Assembly: GCF_041807905.1 (NCBI RefSeq)
Contig: NZ_JBGVSA010000011.1
Coordinates: forward strand, 62,001 to 126,000
DNA length: 64,000 nucleotides
Direction: 5' to 3'
Source: JBGVSA01 sp041807905
GTDB lineage: Bacteria > Pseudomonadota > Gammaproteobacteria > Burkholderiales > Rhodocyclaceae
The notes under the pieces were generated by a model that was given only the letters and a program-made list of their open reading frames with translations, was not told where the DNA came from and did not search any database. Shown here piece by piece: positions 26,716 through 35,868 of the stretch. How positions within the stretch are numbered: position 1 is the first letter of the stretch; the number at the start of each line of letters is the position of its first letter. The position numbers and the translations under genes were made by a program.

Positions 26716-26745
26716 CCGGTGGCGGACGTTCCCATCCGCCACCGG
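26716..26745. terminator. GC-rich hairpin at the 3' end of gltL
   Basis: Perfect 11-bp stem CCGGTGGCGGA/TCCGCCACCGG (26716-26726 and 26735-26745) between the gltL stop and the next gene. There is no T-run on the minus strand, so it may be a Rho-type or mRNA-stabilising end rather than a classic terminator. Confidence 0.55.
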
Positions 26746-26753
26746 AATACCGA

Positions 26754-27482
26754 TCAGTGGTGCAGGATCTTGGACAGGAACTGCTGGGCACGCTCCGAGC
26801 GCGGTGTGCCGAAGAATTCGTCTTTCTGCGCGTCTTCAACGATCGTGCCGTGGTCCATGAAGATCACGCGATTGGCCACTTTGCGCGCGAAGCCCATCTC
26901 GTGCGTGACCACCATCATGGTCATGCCTTCGCGAGCCAGTTCGACCATGACGTCCAGCACTTCGTTGATCATCTCGGGGTCGAGCGCCGAGGTCGGCTCG
27001 TCGAACAACATGCAGATCGGGTCCATCGACAACGCGCGAGCGATCGCCACACGCTGCTGCTGCCCGCCGGACAACTGACCGGGGAATTTCTGCGCGTGCG
27101 CCTTGAGTCCGACGCGCTCGAGCAACTTCATGCCCTTGTCACGTGCTTCGTCCTTGCCGCGATTGAGCACCTTCATCTGGGCGATCGTCAGATTTTCGAC
27201 GATGGTCATGTGCGGGAAGAGCTCAAAGTGCTGGAACACCATGCCCACCTTGGAGCGCAGCTTCGGCAGATCGGTCGCAGGGTCATTAACTTTGATGCCG
27301 TTGACGATGATGTCGCCCTGCTGGATCGGCTCGAGTGCGTTGACGCACTTGATGAGGGTGGACTTGCCCGAGCCCGACGGGCCGCATACCACCACCACCT
27401 CGCCCTTCGCGACGCCGGTACTGCAATCGGTCAGCACCTGGAAGTTGCCGTACCACTTGGAGACGTTTTTTATCTGAATCAT
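26754..27482 (-). CDS. gltL: Glutamate/aspartate ABC transporter ATP-binding protein
   Basis: ATPase of the polar amino-acid uptake family, 242 residues. Walker A GPSGSGKST, signature LSGGQQQRVAIARAL, Walker B MLFDEPTSALDPE and the H-loop in MMVVTHEMGFA are all intact. It opens with MIQIKNVSKWYGNFQVLTDCS, typical of GltL. It ends the gltI-gltJ-gltK-gltL operon, 25 bp after gltK. It powers import of acidic amino acids bound by GltI. Confidence 0.95.
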   Translation of the reverse strand: MIQIKNVSKWYGNFQVLTDCSTGVAKGEVVVVCGPSGSGKSTLIKCVNALEPIQQGDIIVNGIKVNDPATDLPKLRSKVGMVFQHFELFPHMTIVENLTIAQMKVLNRGKDEARDKGMKLLERVGLKAHAQKFPGQLSGGQQQRVAIARALSMDPICMLFDEPTSALDPEMINEVLDVMVELAREGMTMMVVTHEMGFARKVANRVIFMDHGTIVEDAQKDEFFGTPRSERAQQFLSKILHH

Positions 27483-27507
27483 GGATCTTTACCCGCGAAA
27501 GAATCGG

Positions 27508-28173
27508 TTAGCGGACGATGGCTATGCGCTTTTGCATGCGCTTGACGAGCAGCGACAGCGAGAAGCAGATGACGAAATAGATCAGCGCGACGAACAGGTA
27601 CATCTCGACCGGCGCATGCTCGGTGTTGGCGATGTTTGTCGCCACGCGGAACAGATCCTTGGCCCCGATGGCATAGACCAGCGATGTGTCCTGGAACAGT
27701 ACGATGGTCTGCGTCAGCAGCAGGGGAAGCATGTTGCGCACGGCCTGCGGCAGGATGATGTGGCCCATCGCCTGCCAGTACGTCATGCCGAGCGCGAAGC
27801 TGGCATTCACCTGGCCCGTCGACACGCTCTGGATGCCGGCTCGCATGATTTCGCCGTAATAGGCGGCCTGGAAAACCGTGAAGGTGATCAGTGCCGAATT
27901 CTCCGAGCCGATCGGATGACCGATGAGCGTCGGGATGATGATGAAGAAGCCCATGATCACCATCAGCAGCGGGATGGAGCGCATGGTGTTGATATAGGCC
28001 GTTGCCGCTGCCGCAAGCCACGGGCCGCCCGACAGCCTGGCCATGGCCAGCAGCGTGCCGAGGATGATGCCGCCGACCATTGCGGTGACCGTGATCTTCA
28101 GGCTGAACAGGAAGCCCGCCCACAAGAATGGGATGGAGGCCGGAATGATGCTGAAATCGAGTTCTGAAAGCAT
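27508..28173 (-). CDS. gltK: Glutamate/aspartate ABC transporter permease GltK
   Basis: Inner-membrane permease of 221 residues in the HisM/GltK family with about five membrane helices. It has the ATPase-contact EAA-type loop (YYGEIMRAGIQSVSTGQVNASFALGMTYWQAMGHIILPQA). Lies 11 bp after gltJ and 25 bp before gltL. With GltJ it should form the heteromeric channel for glutamate and aspartate. Confidence 0.93.
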   Translation of the reverse strand: MLSELDFSIIPASIPFLWAGFLFSLKITVTAMVGGIILGTLLAMARLSGGPWLAAAATAYINTMRSIPLLMVIMGFFIIIPTLIGHPIGSENSALITFTVFQAAYYGEIMRAGIQSVSTGQVNASFALGMTYWQAMGHIILPQAVRNMLPLLLTQTIVLFQDTSLVYAIGAKDLFRVATNIANTEHAPVEMYLFVALIYFVICFSLSLLVKRMQKRIAIVR

Positions 28174-28184
28174 GGTCGGCGCCT

Positions 28185-28919
28185 TTATTTCGATGCGATG
28201 AATCCGGGCACCCGGGTACGCTTTTCGATTGTGGTCATCAGTCGGTTCGCAGCGTAGGCGAGTATCGCGTACAGGCCCCCCACGATGACCAGGATCTCCA
28301 GCGAGCGCGACGTTTCCTCATTGATCTGGTTGAACTGGTAGAAAAGTTCGATCACCCCGACGGCGTAGGTCACGGCGGAGTTCTTGATCACGTTCATGAA
28401 TTCCGAAGTGAGCGGCGGCAGCACGATGCGATAGGCCATCGGCAGTAATACGTAGCGGTAGGTTTGCGCCAGGGTGAAGCCCATCGCCAGGCCGGCGTTG
28501 CGCTGTCCTCCCGACAGGCTCTGGATTCCCGCGCGCAGTTGCTCGGCGATACGCGCCGCCGTGAACCAGCCCAGACCCAGTGCGCCCGTGATGAATTCCT
28601 TGGCGGGCATGTCCTGCTTCATCCACATCTTCAGGTCGTGCGGCATCAGTTCGGGGACGACGAACATCCACACGAACAACTGAACCAGGATGGGAATGTT
28701 GCGGAAGATCTCCACGTATGCGTTGCCCAGCGCCGCGATATAGCGATTGGGCAACGTGCGCATGATGCCGACGATGGAGCCGATCACCAGTGCAATGATC
28801 CACGCCGTGAGCGACACGGCGACCGTCCAGCCGACGGCGGAGACGAGGGTGTCGAGATAGGTCTCATCACCTCCCATGATGTTCTGGAAGAGAAAGCTCC
28901 AGTCCCAGTGATAGCTCAT
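28185..28919 (-). CDS. gltJ: Glutamate/aspartate ABC transporter permease GltJ
   Basis: A 244-residue permease. The N-terminus MSYHWDWSFLFQNIMGG is characteristic of GltJ, several membrane helices follow, and the EAA loop is TAARIAEQLRAGIQSLSGGQRNAGLAMGFTLAQTYRYVLLPMA. It begins 177 bp after the gltI stop, with a strong hairpin in the gap, so its level is probably lower than that of gltI. Partner of gltK. Confidence 0.94.
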   Translation of the reverse strand: MSYHWDWSFLFQNIMGGDETYLDTLVSAVGWTVAVSLTAWIIALVIGSIVGIMRTLPNRYIAALGNAYVEIFRNIPILVQLFVWMFVVPELMPHDLKMWMKQDMPAKEFITGALGLGWFTAARIAEQLRAGIQSLSGGQRNAGLAMGFTLAQTYRYVLLPMAYRIVLPPLTSEFMNVIKNSAVTYAVGVIELFYQFNQINEETSRSLEILVIVGGLYAILAYAANRLMTTIEKRTRVPGFIASK

Positions 28920-29049
28920 ATCGAAGCCCTAGAGTGCAGTCGGAGTCGGGATAGGCTCGCGCCCCGACCGATGGCCATGGCTGGCGCGCGAAAGGGCATG
29001 ACAATACCGGGTGCGCAGCCGTTTGTGTGAACAGGCATGTAGACGAAAC

Positions 29050-29079
29050 GGGCGGCGAGCACTGAATGCGTCGCCGCCC
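29050..29079 (-). promoter_or_regulatory. Hairpin between gltI and gltJ
   Basis: Long stem GGGCGGCGA/TCGCCGCCC (29050-29058, 29071-29079) with an inner GCA/TGC extension, just after the gltI stop. There is no T-run. Such hairpins commonly protect the binding-protein message and reduce read-through into permease genes. Confidence 0.7.
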
Positions 29080-29096
29080 AGGTCAAGCGACGGACC

Positions 29097-30002
29097 TTAC
29101 TTCTTGTACGACTCGGCCGGTTTGTCGTTGGGGCTGGCGATGGCTTCCTTGAGCGCTTCGCTCATGGGGAAGCTCAGGTTCACACCCTTCGGCGGGATCG
29201 GCGAGGTGAACCATTTCGCGTACAGCTTGGTCAGTTCGCCCGACTTGGCGAGATCGCCAACCGTCGTATCGACGAGTGCCTTGAACTGCGGATCGTCCTT
29301 GCGCAGCATGATGGCGATCGGCTCGGTAGACAGCGGCTCACCCGCCAGCGTGTACTCGGACGGGTTCTTCGAGCTGGCGATCAGGCCCAGCAGCAGGTTG
29401 TCGTCCATGACGAACGCCACGGCGCGGTCGGTTTCCAGCATCAGGAACGAGTCGGCGTGGTCCTTGCCGTAGACTTCCTTGATGTCGAGGTTCTTGCCCT
29501 TTTCGTTGGCGCGGATCAGCGCCACGCTGGTCGTGCCGGTGGTGGTGGCAACGGGCTTGCCGTTCAACTGGGTGATGCTGTTGATGCCGGAGGCCTTCTT
29601 GACCGCCATGCGCACTTGCGTGACGTAGGTCGTCGGAGCGAAGGCGACCGACTTCTGACGGTCGAGGTTGTTGGTGGTCGATCCGCATTCGAGATCAACC
29701 GTGCCGTTGGTGGTCAGTGGAATCCGGTTCTGCGAGGTCACCGGGACCATGTCCACGGCGAGGTTCGGCGCGTTGATGCGCTTCTTCACTGCATCGACGA
29801 TCTTCAAGCAAATGTCGATGTGGTAGCCGATCGGCTTCTGGTTGGCGTCCAGGTACGAGAGCGGGAAGGAGGATTCACGGATGCCGAGCGTGATCTTGCC
29901 GGTGTCCTTTGCCTTCTTCAGCGTACCCGTCAGTTCCTGGGCCGATGCAACGCCCACACCTGCGCCCAGCATCACGGCCGCGATAATGGCCTTCTTGAAC
30001 AT
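29097..30002 (-). CDS. gltI: Glutamate/aspartate ABC transporter substrate-binding protein
   Basis: Periplasmic binding protein of 301 residues. A signal peptide spans residues 1-21 (ending VASA). The family sequence is LTGTLKKAKDTGKITLGIRESSFPLSYLD, then VDMVPVTSQNRIPLTTNGTVDLECGSTTNN, the region that contacts acidic amino acids in GltI/DEBP. AGGAGG lies eight bases before the ATG. It is preceded by a sigma-54-like promoter and an NtrC-type operator. First gene of gltIJKL. Confidence 0.95.
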   Translation of the reverse strand: MFKKAIIAAVMLGAGVGVASAQELTGTLKKAKDTGKITLGIRESSFPLSYLDANQKPIGYHIDICLKIVDAVKKRINAPNLAVDMVPVTSQNRIPLTTNGTVDLECGSTTNNLDRQKSVAFAPTTYVTQVRMAVKKASGINSITQLNGKPVATTTGTTSVALIRANEKGKNLDIKEVYGKDHADSFLMLETDRAVAFVMDDNLLLGLIASSKNPSEYTLAGEPLSTEPIAIMLRKDDPQFKALVDTTVGDLAKSGELTKLYAKWFTSPIPPKGVNLSFPMSEALKEAIASPNDKPAESYKK

Positions 30003-30071
30003 ACATGTCCTCCTGTTCGTTATCCAAAAAAAACGGGGCCACGCTCACGGCGCAGTCGTCTCCTCTCCCGT

Positions 30072-30089
30072 ATGCGAAAACTGTACCAA
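30072..30089 (-). promoter_or_regulatory. Candidate sigma-54 promoter of gltIJKL
   Basis: On the minus strand the sequence TTGGTACAGTTTTCGCAT has GG (30087-30086) and GC (30075-30074) exactly ten bases apart, the -24/-12 spacing. It agrees with the consensus TGGCAC-N5-TTGC at most key positions. It is about 70 bp before the gltI start. The paired NtrC-type site upstream supports the call. Confidence 0.65.
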
Positions 30090-30313
30090 TTACTAAAAAC
30101 GTCCAATCCGTAGAACCACGTATTTGACGGAAATCAGTTGCCGAAAATTTCAGCGATGCGACGGACGGTGATTCGATTGATATCGAGCAGAAAGACTCTG
30201 TCGTTGGTGCGACGGCTGACGCGGCATGACAACGGCAATCCCGGAAAGACGTGCTCTGCGTGGATGCGAAAGCGGCAGTCGCTTCAAGATGGGGCGCGCG
30301 TTTGACTGCCAGT

Positions 30314-30330
30314 TGCACCAATATGGTGCA
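30314..30330. promoter_or_regulatory. NtrC (NRI) binding site
   Basis: TGCACCAATATGGTGCA, a perfect 17-bp palindrome that fits the NtrC consensus GCACY-N5-TGGTGC. It is about 240 bp upstream of the sigma-54-like promoter, a normal enhancer distance. The rest of the 30003-30389 spacer shows no gene; it separates gltI from the lipoprotein gene, which reads in the same direction. Confidence 0.75.
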
Positions 30331-30389
30331 TTTGCGACGGCCAAAAACCGTGCAGCCACTCAGGGTTCGCGGTCGTCTCGAACGATTTC

Positions 30390-30782
30390 TCAGCGCTGCG
30401 CCGTGCTGGCGCGAGGGGGCGGCCCTGACGCTTGTCCGGCGTCGGCTTCGGGAGCGGACTCGTCGGCGCTGTCTTCCTGCACTACGCGCTTCTTGCGATT
30501 GGCGGGCAAGGAAGGTTCGACCTGCGGCTTGACGATCTCCAGCTTGTTCTCGGTCATGTAGTCGTTCATCTCACGCCAGCCGGTGAAGATGGCCGCCTTC
30601 GTCGCATTCGGATTGAAGGCGTAGCAGTCTTCGAGCGCGCGGCCGGACTGACGACAGGCGCCGCCGATCGCCTTGCCTTCGGCTTCTTTCTGCTGCGCGT
30701 CCTTGCGCGGATCGGGAATGCCGAGCTGCTCGCAGGCGGTCAAGGTCAGCACAACGATGAGCGCCAGACAGATGCGGGACAT
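30390..30782 (-). CDS. Small lipoprotein of unknown function
   Basis: A 130-residue protein with a lipoprotein signal peptide and lipobox at residues 14-17 (LTAC), so it should be membrane-anchored in the envelope. The mature part holds two cysteines (GACRQSG, EDCYAF) that could form a disulfide. A WREMNDYMTENKLEIVKPQ segment and a charged, proline-rich C-terminal tail rich in Glu, Asp and Ser follow. I do not recognise the family. It is divergent from ugpB, with about 150 bp between the starts. Confidence 0.75.
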   Translation of the reverse strand: MSRICLALIVVLTLTACEQLGIPDPRKDAQQKEAEGKAIGGACRQSGRALEDCYAFNPNATKAAIFTGWREMNDYMTENKLEIVKPQVEPSLPANRKKRVVQEDSADESAPEADAGQASGPPPRASTAQR

Positions 30783-30933
30783 GATCGCTTGATCGAATGG
30801 GATGTAAGGAATAACGTCACCCGTCCCCCCAACTTGAGCCCCGCGCTCGTCCCGCTTGTCGAAGATCTCTGGGCGCAGTGGAGGGATTTCCTATAATGCC
30901 GCATCGTTTCACCACGCTGGAGCTCGACCCACA

Positions 30934-32256
30934 ATGCAGCAAGTGTCCCCCATGAAAATCTCCTGCGCCGTTCTGGCCGCCGCCCTGGCGGCGTGTGCCA
31001 CGGCAGCGCCCAAGCAGGCCGCCAAACCTGCCGCCAAGAAGCCGGCCCAGCCCACCATGGTCGAGCTCGAATTCGTTCATCAACTGGGTGCCGACAAGGG
31101 CGAACAACTGGCAAAGCTGGTCCAGCGGTTCAACGAAGCCAATCCCAACATCAAGGTCACGCTGAGCGACGGTGACTGGACCGAGGGCAAGCAGCCGGCG
31201 CTGATCCTGCCGAACCAGGAAGGCGAAGATCGCCTCGTCACCACCAAGCGCTACAAGCCCCTGTGGGATGTCATGCGCGGTGCGGGCCAGCCGCTCAAGA
31301 CCTTTCCGGTCCTGAAGATGGTCACGCCGATGCCGGTCGACTCCAAGGGCCGTCTCGAAGCGCTGCCGGTGGCTCTGTCTACTCCTGTGCTTTTCTACAA
31401 CAAGGAAGCACTGGCCAAGGCGGGCCTGGACCCGAACAACGTGCCCACGACCTGGATGGACTGGCAGGCCGCGCTGGGCAAGGTCTACGCATCGGGTAAC
31501 GCCTGCCCGTTCACGACCGTGCAACCGGCATGGATTCTCATCGAGAACACCAGTGCATGGAACAACCAGCCCTTCGTGGCCATGAATGGCAAGCAGGAAG
31601 CGCTGGCTGCCAACGGACTCATCCAGGTCAAGCATCTGGCGATGATGTCGAGCTGGTACAAGGCACGCTATCTGCAGATTTTCGGCCGTGGCGACGAGGC
31701 GCTGGAACCGTTCGCCAAGGGGGCCTGCGCAGTCCTCACCGCTCCGTCGGACGACTACCCGACGCTGCAGCGCATGGCATCCTTCGACGTTGGCGTCGCG
31801 CCCTTCCCCTTCCATGGTGACGCCTACGGTGCGCCACAGAACACGGTTGCCGACGGTTCCAGCCTGTGGATCGGCGCTGGCAAGACGGCAGCCGAATACA
31901 AGGCGGTGGCCAAGTTCGTGAACTTCTGGCTGACGCCCGAGACCCAGGTCGAATGGCAGGTCAACGCCGGCTATTTGCCGCTCAACACGGCAGGTGCGTT
32001 GGCGACTGGCAGCAAGCTACTGAGCGACAAGCTCGTGGCACAGCAGATCGCCCTTCAGGAACTGACCAACAAGCCCGTGTCGATTGCTTCGTCCGCCTCC
32101 ACGTATGGCCGTCGTGCCGGCGTGCGCCGCATCCTCGATGAAGAAATCGAGTCTGTCTGGGCCAACAAGAAGCCGGCCAAGCAGGCGCTCGACGACGCCG
32201 TCAATCGCGCCCGCGCCGGCGAGGATGGCTGCTGCCGCGCGATGGTTCGTCCGTAA
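30934..32256 (+). CDS. ugpB: UgpB-like glycerol-3-phosphate binding protein
   Basis: A 440-residue exported solute-binding protein. UgpB hallmarks include STPVLFYNKEALAKAGLDP, WILIENTSAWNNQPF, APQNTVADGSSLWI and RRILDEEIESVWANKKPAKQALDDAVNRA. The signal peptide ends near ALAACATA, where a lipobox-like AAC occurs, then a Lys/Ala/Pro linker. Start: ATG at 30934 with GGAG upstream; ATG at 30952 is an alternative without one. A TATAAT -10 is at 30892-30897. Unusually, no permease or ATPase genes follow; ugpQ comes next after 2 bp. It may work with a transporter encoded elsewhere. Confidence 0.85.
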   Translation: MQQVSPMKISCAVLAAALAACATAAPKQAAKPAAKKPAQPTMVELEFVHQLGADKGEQLAKLVQRFNEANPNIKVTLSDGDWTEGKQPALILPNQEGEDRLVTTKRYKPLWDVMRGAGQPLKTFPVLKMVTPMPVDSKGRLEALPVALSTPVLFYNKEALAKAGLDPNNVPTTWMDWQAALGKVYASGNACPFTTVQPAWILIENTSAWNNQPFVAMNGKQEALAANGLIQVKHLAMMSSWYKARYLQIFGRGDEALEPFAKGACAVLTAPSDDYPTLQRMASFDVGVAPFPFHGDAYGAPQNTVADGSSLWIGAGKTAAEYKAVAKFVNFWLTPETQVEWQVNAGYLPLNTAGALATGSKLLSDKLVAQQIALQELTNKPVSIASSASTYGRRAGVRRILDEEIESVWANKKPAKQALDDAVNRARAGEDGCCRAMVRP

Positions 32257-32258
32257 CC

Positions 32259-33005
32259 ATGCCGGCCTTGGCTGACTGGCCCTATCCGCGCGTGATGGCG
32301 CACCGCTGCGGCGGTGCGCTGGCGCCGGAGAACACGCTGGTCGGCCTGGATCTCTGCGTGCTGGCAGGCGTGAAAGGCGTCGAATTCGACGTCATGCTTT
32401 CTGCAGCCGGCACGCCGTATATCATCCACGACGAAACGCTCGAACGCACGACCACGGGAGTCGGTCGTGTGAGCGACGCCACCGATGCGCAGCTCGATGC
32501 GCTCGATGCAGGACAACCCTTTCATAAAGCGTTCGCCGGCGAACCTCTGCCGCGCTTTGCGGCGGTCGCCGCGCGTTGTCGGGCGCTGGACCTTGTGGCC
32601 AATGTCGAAATCAAGCCGGCCGAGGGGTTCGAGGCCCTGACCGGCGCCGTGACCGCCGAATTTGCTGCCGCGTTGTGGCGCGATGCCTCGGTGCCGCCAC
32701 TGCTGTCTTCGTTTTCGGAAGTCGCGCTGCAGGCTGCCGCCAAGGCAGTCCCCGCCTTGCCGCGTGGCTGGCTCGTTGACCGCGTGCCGTCGGACTGGCT
32801 GGTCCGTTGCCAGGGCCTGGACGTGATCGCCGTCCACACCAACTGCAAATATCTGGACGAGGCCTGCTGCCGCGCCATCAAAGCCGCCGGTTATCGCGTG
32901 GCTGTCTATACCGAAAACGACCCGCAGCACGCCATGACCCTGCTTGGCTGGGGCGTCGACACCGTCATCACGGATCGCCCGGATCGCTTCGGGCCCTTGT
33001 GTTGA
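32259..33005 (+). CDS. ugpQ: Glycerophosphodiester phosphodiesterase UgpQ
   Basis: Cytosolic enzyme of 248 residues that hydrolyses glycerophosphodiesters to glycerol-3-phosphate and an alcohol. The GDPD fold is shown by MAHRCGGALAPENTLVGLDLCVLAGVKGVEFDVMLSAAGTPYIIHDETLERTT, with the catalytic histidines, Glu and Asp. A C-terminal YTENDPQHAMTLLGWGVDTVITDRPDR block is also present. It starts 2 bp after ugpB and is clearly co-transcribed. Substrate delivery by the UgpB system is the obvious link. Confidence 0.93.
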   Translation: MPALADWPYPRVMAHRCGGALAPENTLVGLDLCVLAGVKGVEFDVMLSAAGTPYIIHDETLERTTTGVGRVSDATDAQLDALDAGQPFHKAFAGEPLPRFAAVAARCRALDLVANVEIKPAEGFEALTGAVTAEFAAALWRDASVPPLLSSFSEVALQAAAKAVPALPRGWLVDRVPSDWLVRCQGLDVIAVHTNCKYLDEACCRAIKAAGYRVAVYTENDPQHAMTLLGWGVDTVITDRPDRFGPLC

Positions 33006-33135
33006 CGCTGTCTCGCGGCGTGAAGCCGCGATAGCGGCAAGCCATCGTTTGCATGGCTCGTGCTGCGGAAGGGGATGCGATGCTAAACTCCGCGATTCCT
33101 CTTTGAAATCAGGCCGTAGCGAGCGTCGCGTATCC

Positions 33136-35868
33136 ATGAAAGCCGCCGAGATCCGTTCCAAGTTCCTCAAGTACTTCGAGTCGAAGGGTCACACCATCGT
33201 CCCGTCCAGCTCGCTCGTGCCGGGCAATGACCCCACGCTGCTGTTTACCAATTCGGGCATGGTGCAGTTCAAGGACGTGTTCCTGGGGGCCGACAAACGC
33301 CCGTATTCGCGCGCCACGACCGCCCAGCGTTCGGTGCGCGCCGGCGGCAAGCACAACGACCTGGAGAACGTCGGCTACACCGCGCGTCACCACACCTTCT
33401 TCGAAATGCTGGGCAACTTCAGCTTCGGGGATTACTTCAAGCGCGACGCTATCCACTTTGCGTGGGAGCTGCTGACCGAGGTCTACAAGCTGCCCAAGGA
33501 CAAACTGTGGACGACGGTTTACGCCGAGGACGACGAAGCCTTCGACATCTGGACAAAGGAAATCGGCGTGCCGGCAGAGCGCTGCGTGCGCATCGGCGAC
33601 AACAAGGGCGCGCGCTACGCTTCCGACAATTTCTGGCAGATGGCGGACACCGGCCCGTGCGGCCCGTGTTCAGAGATCTTCTACGACCACGGTGCCGATG
33701 TGTGGGGAGGCCCTCCGGGGAGCCCGGACGCCGACGGTGATCGCTACATCGAAATCTGGAACCTCGTGTTCATGCAGTTCGAGCGTTATGTCGAAGGCGA
33801 GCAGCTCTTCGACAGCGAACAGGCTGCGAATGCCGCAAAGGACGCCGCCGAATCGGCCGGCAAGATCGGCGCGGTGAACAAAGAAGGCGCGCAGTTCAAG
33901 CTCACCACTTACGCCCAGAAGCCCCTGCCCAAACCGTGCGTCGATACCGGCATGGGCCTGGAGCGCCTTGCCGCGATCCTGCAGCACGTGCATTCCAACT
34001 ACGAGATCGATCTGTTCCAGACGCTGATCGCCGCTGCCGCACGCGAAACCAACGTCAAGGACCTGAGCGTTCCGTCGCTGAAGGTCATCGCCGACCACAT
34101 CCGCGCCTGTGCCTTCCTGGTTGTCGACGGCGTCATCCCGAGCAATGAAGGCCGTGGCTACGTGCTGCGCCGGATCATCCGCCGCGCCATCCGCCACGGC
34201 TACAAGCTCGGCGTGCGCGCCCCGTTCTTCCACCGCCTCGTGGCCGATCTCGACCGCGAAATGGGTGAAGCCTATCCGGAGCTCACGCAAGCAGCGCCCC
34301 GCGTGACCGAAGTGCTGCGCCAGGAAGAAGAACGCTTCTTCGAGACCATCGCTCACGGGATGGAAATCCTCGAAGCCGCCCTGACTCAACTGAACGGCGG
34401 CAAGGTGCTCGACGGCGAAGTCGCTTTCAAGCTGCACGATACCTACGGCTTCCCGCTCGACTTGACGGCCGACGTCTGCCGCGAGCGTGGCGTGACCGTC
34501 GATGAGGCTGCCTTCGATGCCGCCATGGCGCGCCAGCGCGAGCAGGCTCGTGCAGCAGGCAAGTTCAAGATGGCGACCGCGCTCGATTACACCGGCGCCG
34601 CAACGCGCTTCTTCGGCTACGAATCGCTGCATGTCGACGGCGCCAAGGTGCTGGCGCTGTATCGCGACGGCGCGGCCGTCGACAGCATTGCTGTGGGCGA
34701 TGCCGCGGTGGTCGTGCTCGACAACACGCCGTTCTATGCCGAATCCGGCGGCCAGGTCGGCGACTCCGGCGCGCTGTCCGCCAACGGTGTCGAGTTCCGC
34801 GTCGACGACACGCAAAAAGTCCAGTCCAGCGTTTTCGGCCATCACGGCACACTCGAGCGTGGCACCCTGAAGGTCGGCGACACGCTGACCGCGCAGGTCG
34901 ACGCCGAGCGCCGCGCATCGACCATGCGTAACCACAGCGCCACGCACCTGATGCACAAGGCTCTGCGCGAGGTACTGGGTTCGCACGTGCAGCAGAAGGG
35001 TTCGCTGGTCGATGCCGACAAGACCCGTTTCGATTTTGCGCACACCGCGCCGCTGAGCGATGACGAAATCCGGCGTGTGGAAGACATCGTCAATCGCGAA
35101 ATCCTGGTGAACGAATCCACGCTGGCGCGCGAGATGGCCATCGACGATGCGCAGAAGCTCGGCGCAATGATGCTGTTCGGCGAAAAGTACGGCGACACGG
35201 TGCGGGTGCTCGACATCGGCACCTCGCGCGAACTGTGCGGTGGCACGCACGTTGCGCGTACCGGTGATATCGGCTTCTTCAAGATCGTGGCTGAATCCGG
35301 CGTCGCCGCCGGTGTGCGCCGGGTCGAAGCGGTGACGGGTGTGAATGCGCTGCGCGTCGTGCAGGAACATGAGGCCGTGCTCGATGGCGTCGCCGCTGCG
35401 CTCAAGGCCCCCGTTACCGAAGCCGCACAGAAGATTGCCCAGTTGCTCGAACATGTCCGCGCGGCCGAGAAGGAACTCGCCCAACTCAAGGCCAAGCTGG
35501 CTGGAGGTCAGTCGGAACAGCTCGCAGGCAAGGCGATCGACGTCGGCGGCATCAAGGTGCTGGCGGCCACGCTCGACGGCGCGGACGTGCCGGCGCTGCG
35601 CGAGGCGGTCGACAAACTCAAGAACAAGCTGGGTTCGGCAGCGATCGTGCTGGGTGCCGTTGCCGATGGCAAGGTCTCGCTCATTGCCGGGGTGACGCCT
35701 GATCTCACCGGCAAGATCAAGGCCGGCGAGCTGGTGAATTTTGTCGCACAGAAGGTCGGCGGCAAGGGCGGTGGCCGTCCTGACATGGCACAGGCCGGCG
35801 GCACCGATCCCGGCCAATTGCCGGCAGCGCTTTCGGCGGTTGCCGAGTGGGTCGGTGCCAAGGCCTGA
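33136..35868 (+). CDS. alaS: Alanyl-tRNA synthetase
   Basis: Charges tRNA-Ala with alanine. 910 residues: a class II catalytic core (MKAAEIRSKFLKYFESKGH, HTFFEMLGNFSFGDYFK), a tRNA-recognition part and an editing domain with the zinc/histidine motif HSATHLMHKAL plus CGGTHVARTGDIG. A C-terminal oligomerisation domain ends GGRPDMAQAGGTDP. Start at 33136 matches the family; the frame upstream overlaps ugpQ. A likely -10 (TAAACT, 33084-33089) precedes it, and a small hairpin (33013-33031) separates it from ugpQ. Confidence 0.98.
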   Translation: MKAAEIRSKFLKYFESKGHTIVPSSSLVPGNDPTLLFTNSGMVQFKDVFLGADKRPYSRATTAQRSVRAGGKHNDLENVGYTARHHTFFEMLGNFSFGDYFKRDAIHFAWELLTEVYKLPKDKLWTTVYAEDDEAFDIWTKEIGVPAERCVRIGDNKGARYASDNFWQMADTGPCGPCSEIFYDHGADVWGGPPGSPDADGDRYIEIWNLVFMQFERYVEGEQLFDSEQAANAAKDAAESAGKIGAVNKEGAQFKLTTYAQKPLPKPCVDTGMGLERLAAILQHVHSNYEIDLFQTLIAAAARETNVKDLSVPSLKVIADHIRACAFLVVDGVIPSNEGRGYVLRRIIRRAIRHGYKLGVRAPFFHRLVADLDREMGEAYPELTQAAPRVTEVLRQEEERFFETIAHGMEILEAALTQLNGGKVLDGEVAFKLHDTYGFPLDLTADVCRERGVTVDEAAFDAAMARQREQARAAGKFKMATALDYTGAATRFFGYESLHVDGAKVLALYRDGAAVDSIAVGDAAVVVLDNTPFYAESGGQVGDSGALSANGVEFRVDDTQKVQSSVFGHHGTLERGTLKVGDTLTAQVDAERRASTMRNHSATHLMHKALREVLGSHVQQKGSLVDADKTRFDFAHTAPLSDDEIRRVEDIVNREILVNESTLAREMAIDDAQKLGAMMLFGEKYGDTVRVLDIGTSRELCGGTHVARTGDIGFFKIVAESGVAAGVRRVEAVTGVNALRVVQEHEAVLDGVAAALKAPVTEAAQKIAQLLEHVRAAEKELAQLKAKLAGGQSEQLAGKAIDVGGIKVLAATLDGADVPALREAVDKLKNKLGSAAIVLGAVADGKVSLIAGVTPDLTGKIKAGELVNFVAQKVGGKGGGRPDMAQAGGTDPGQLPAALSAVAEWVGAKA

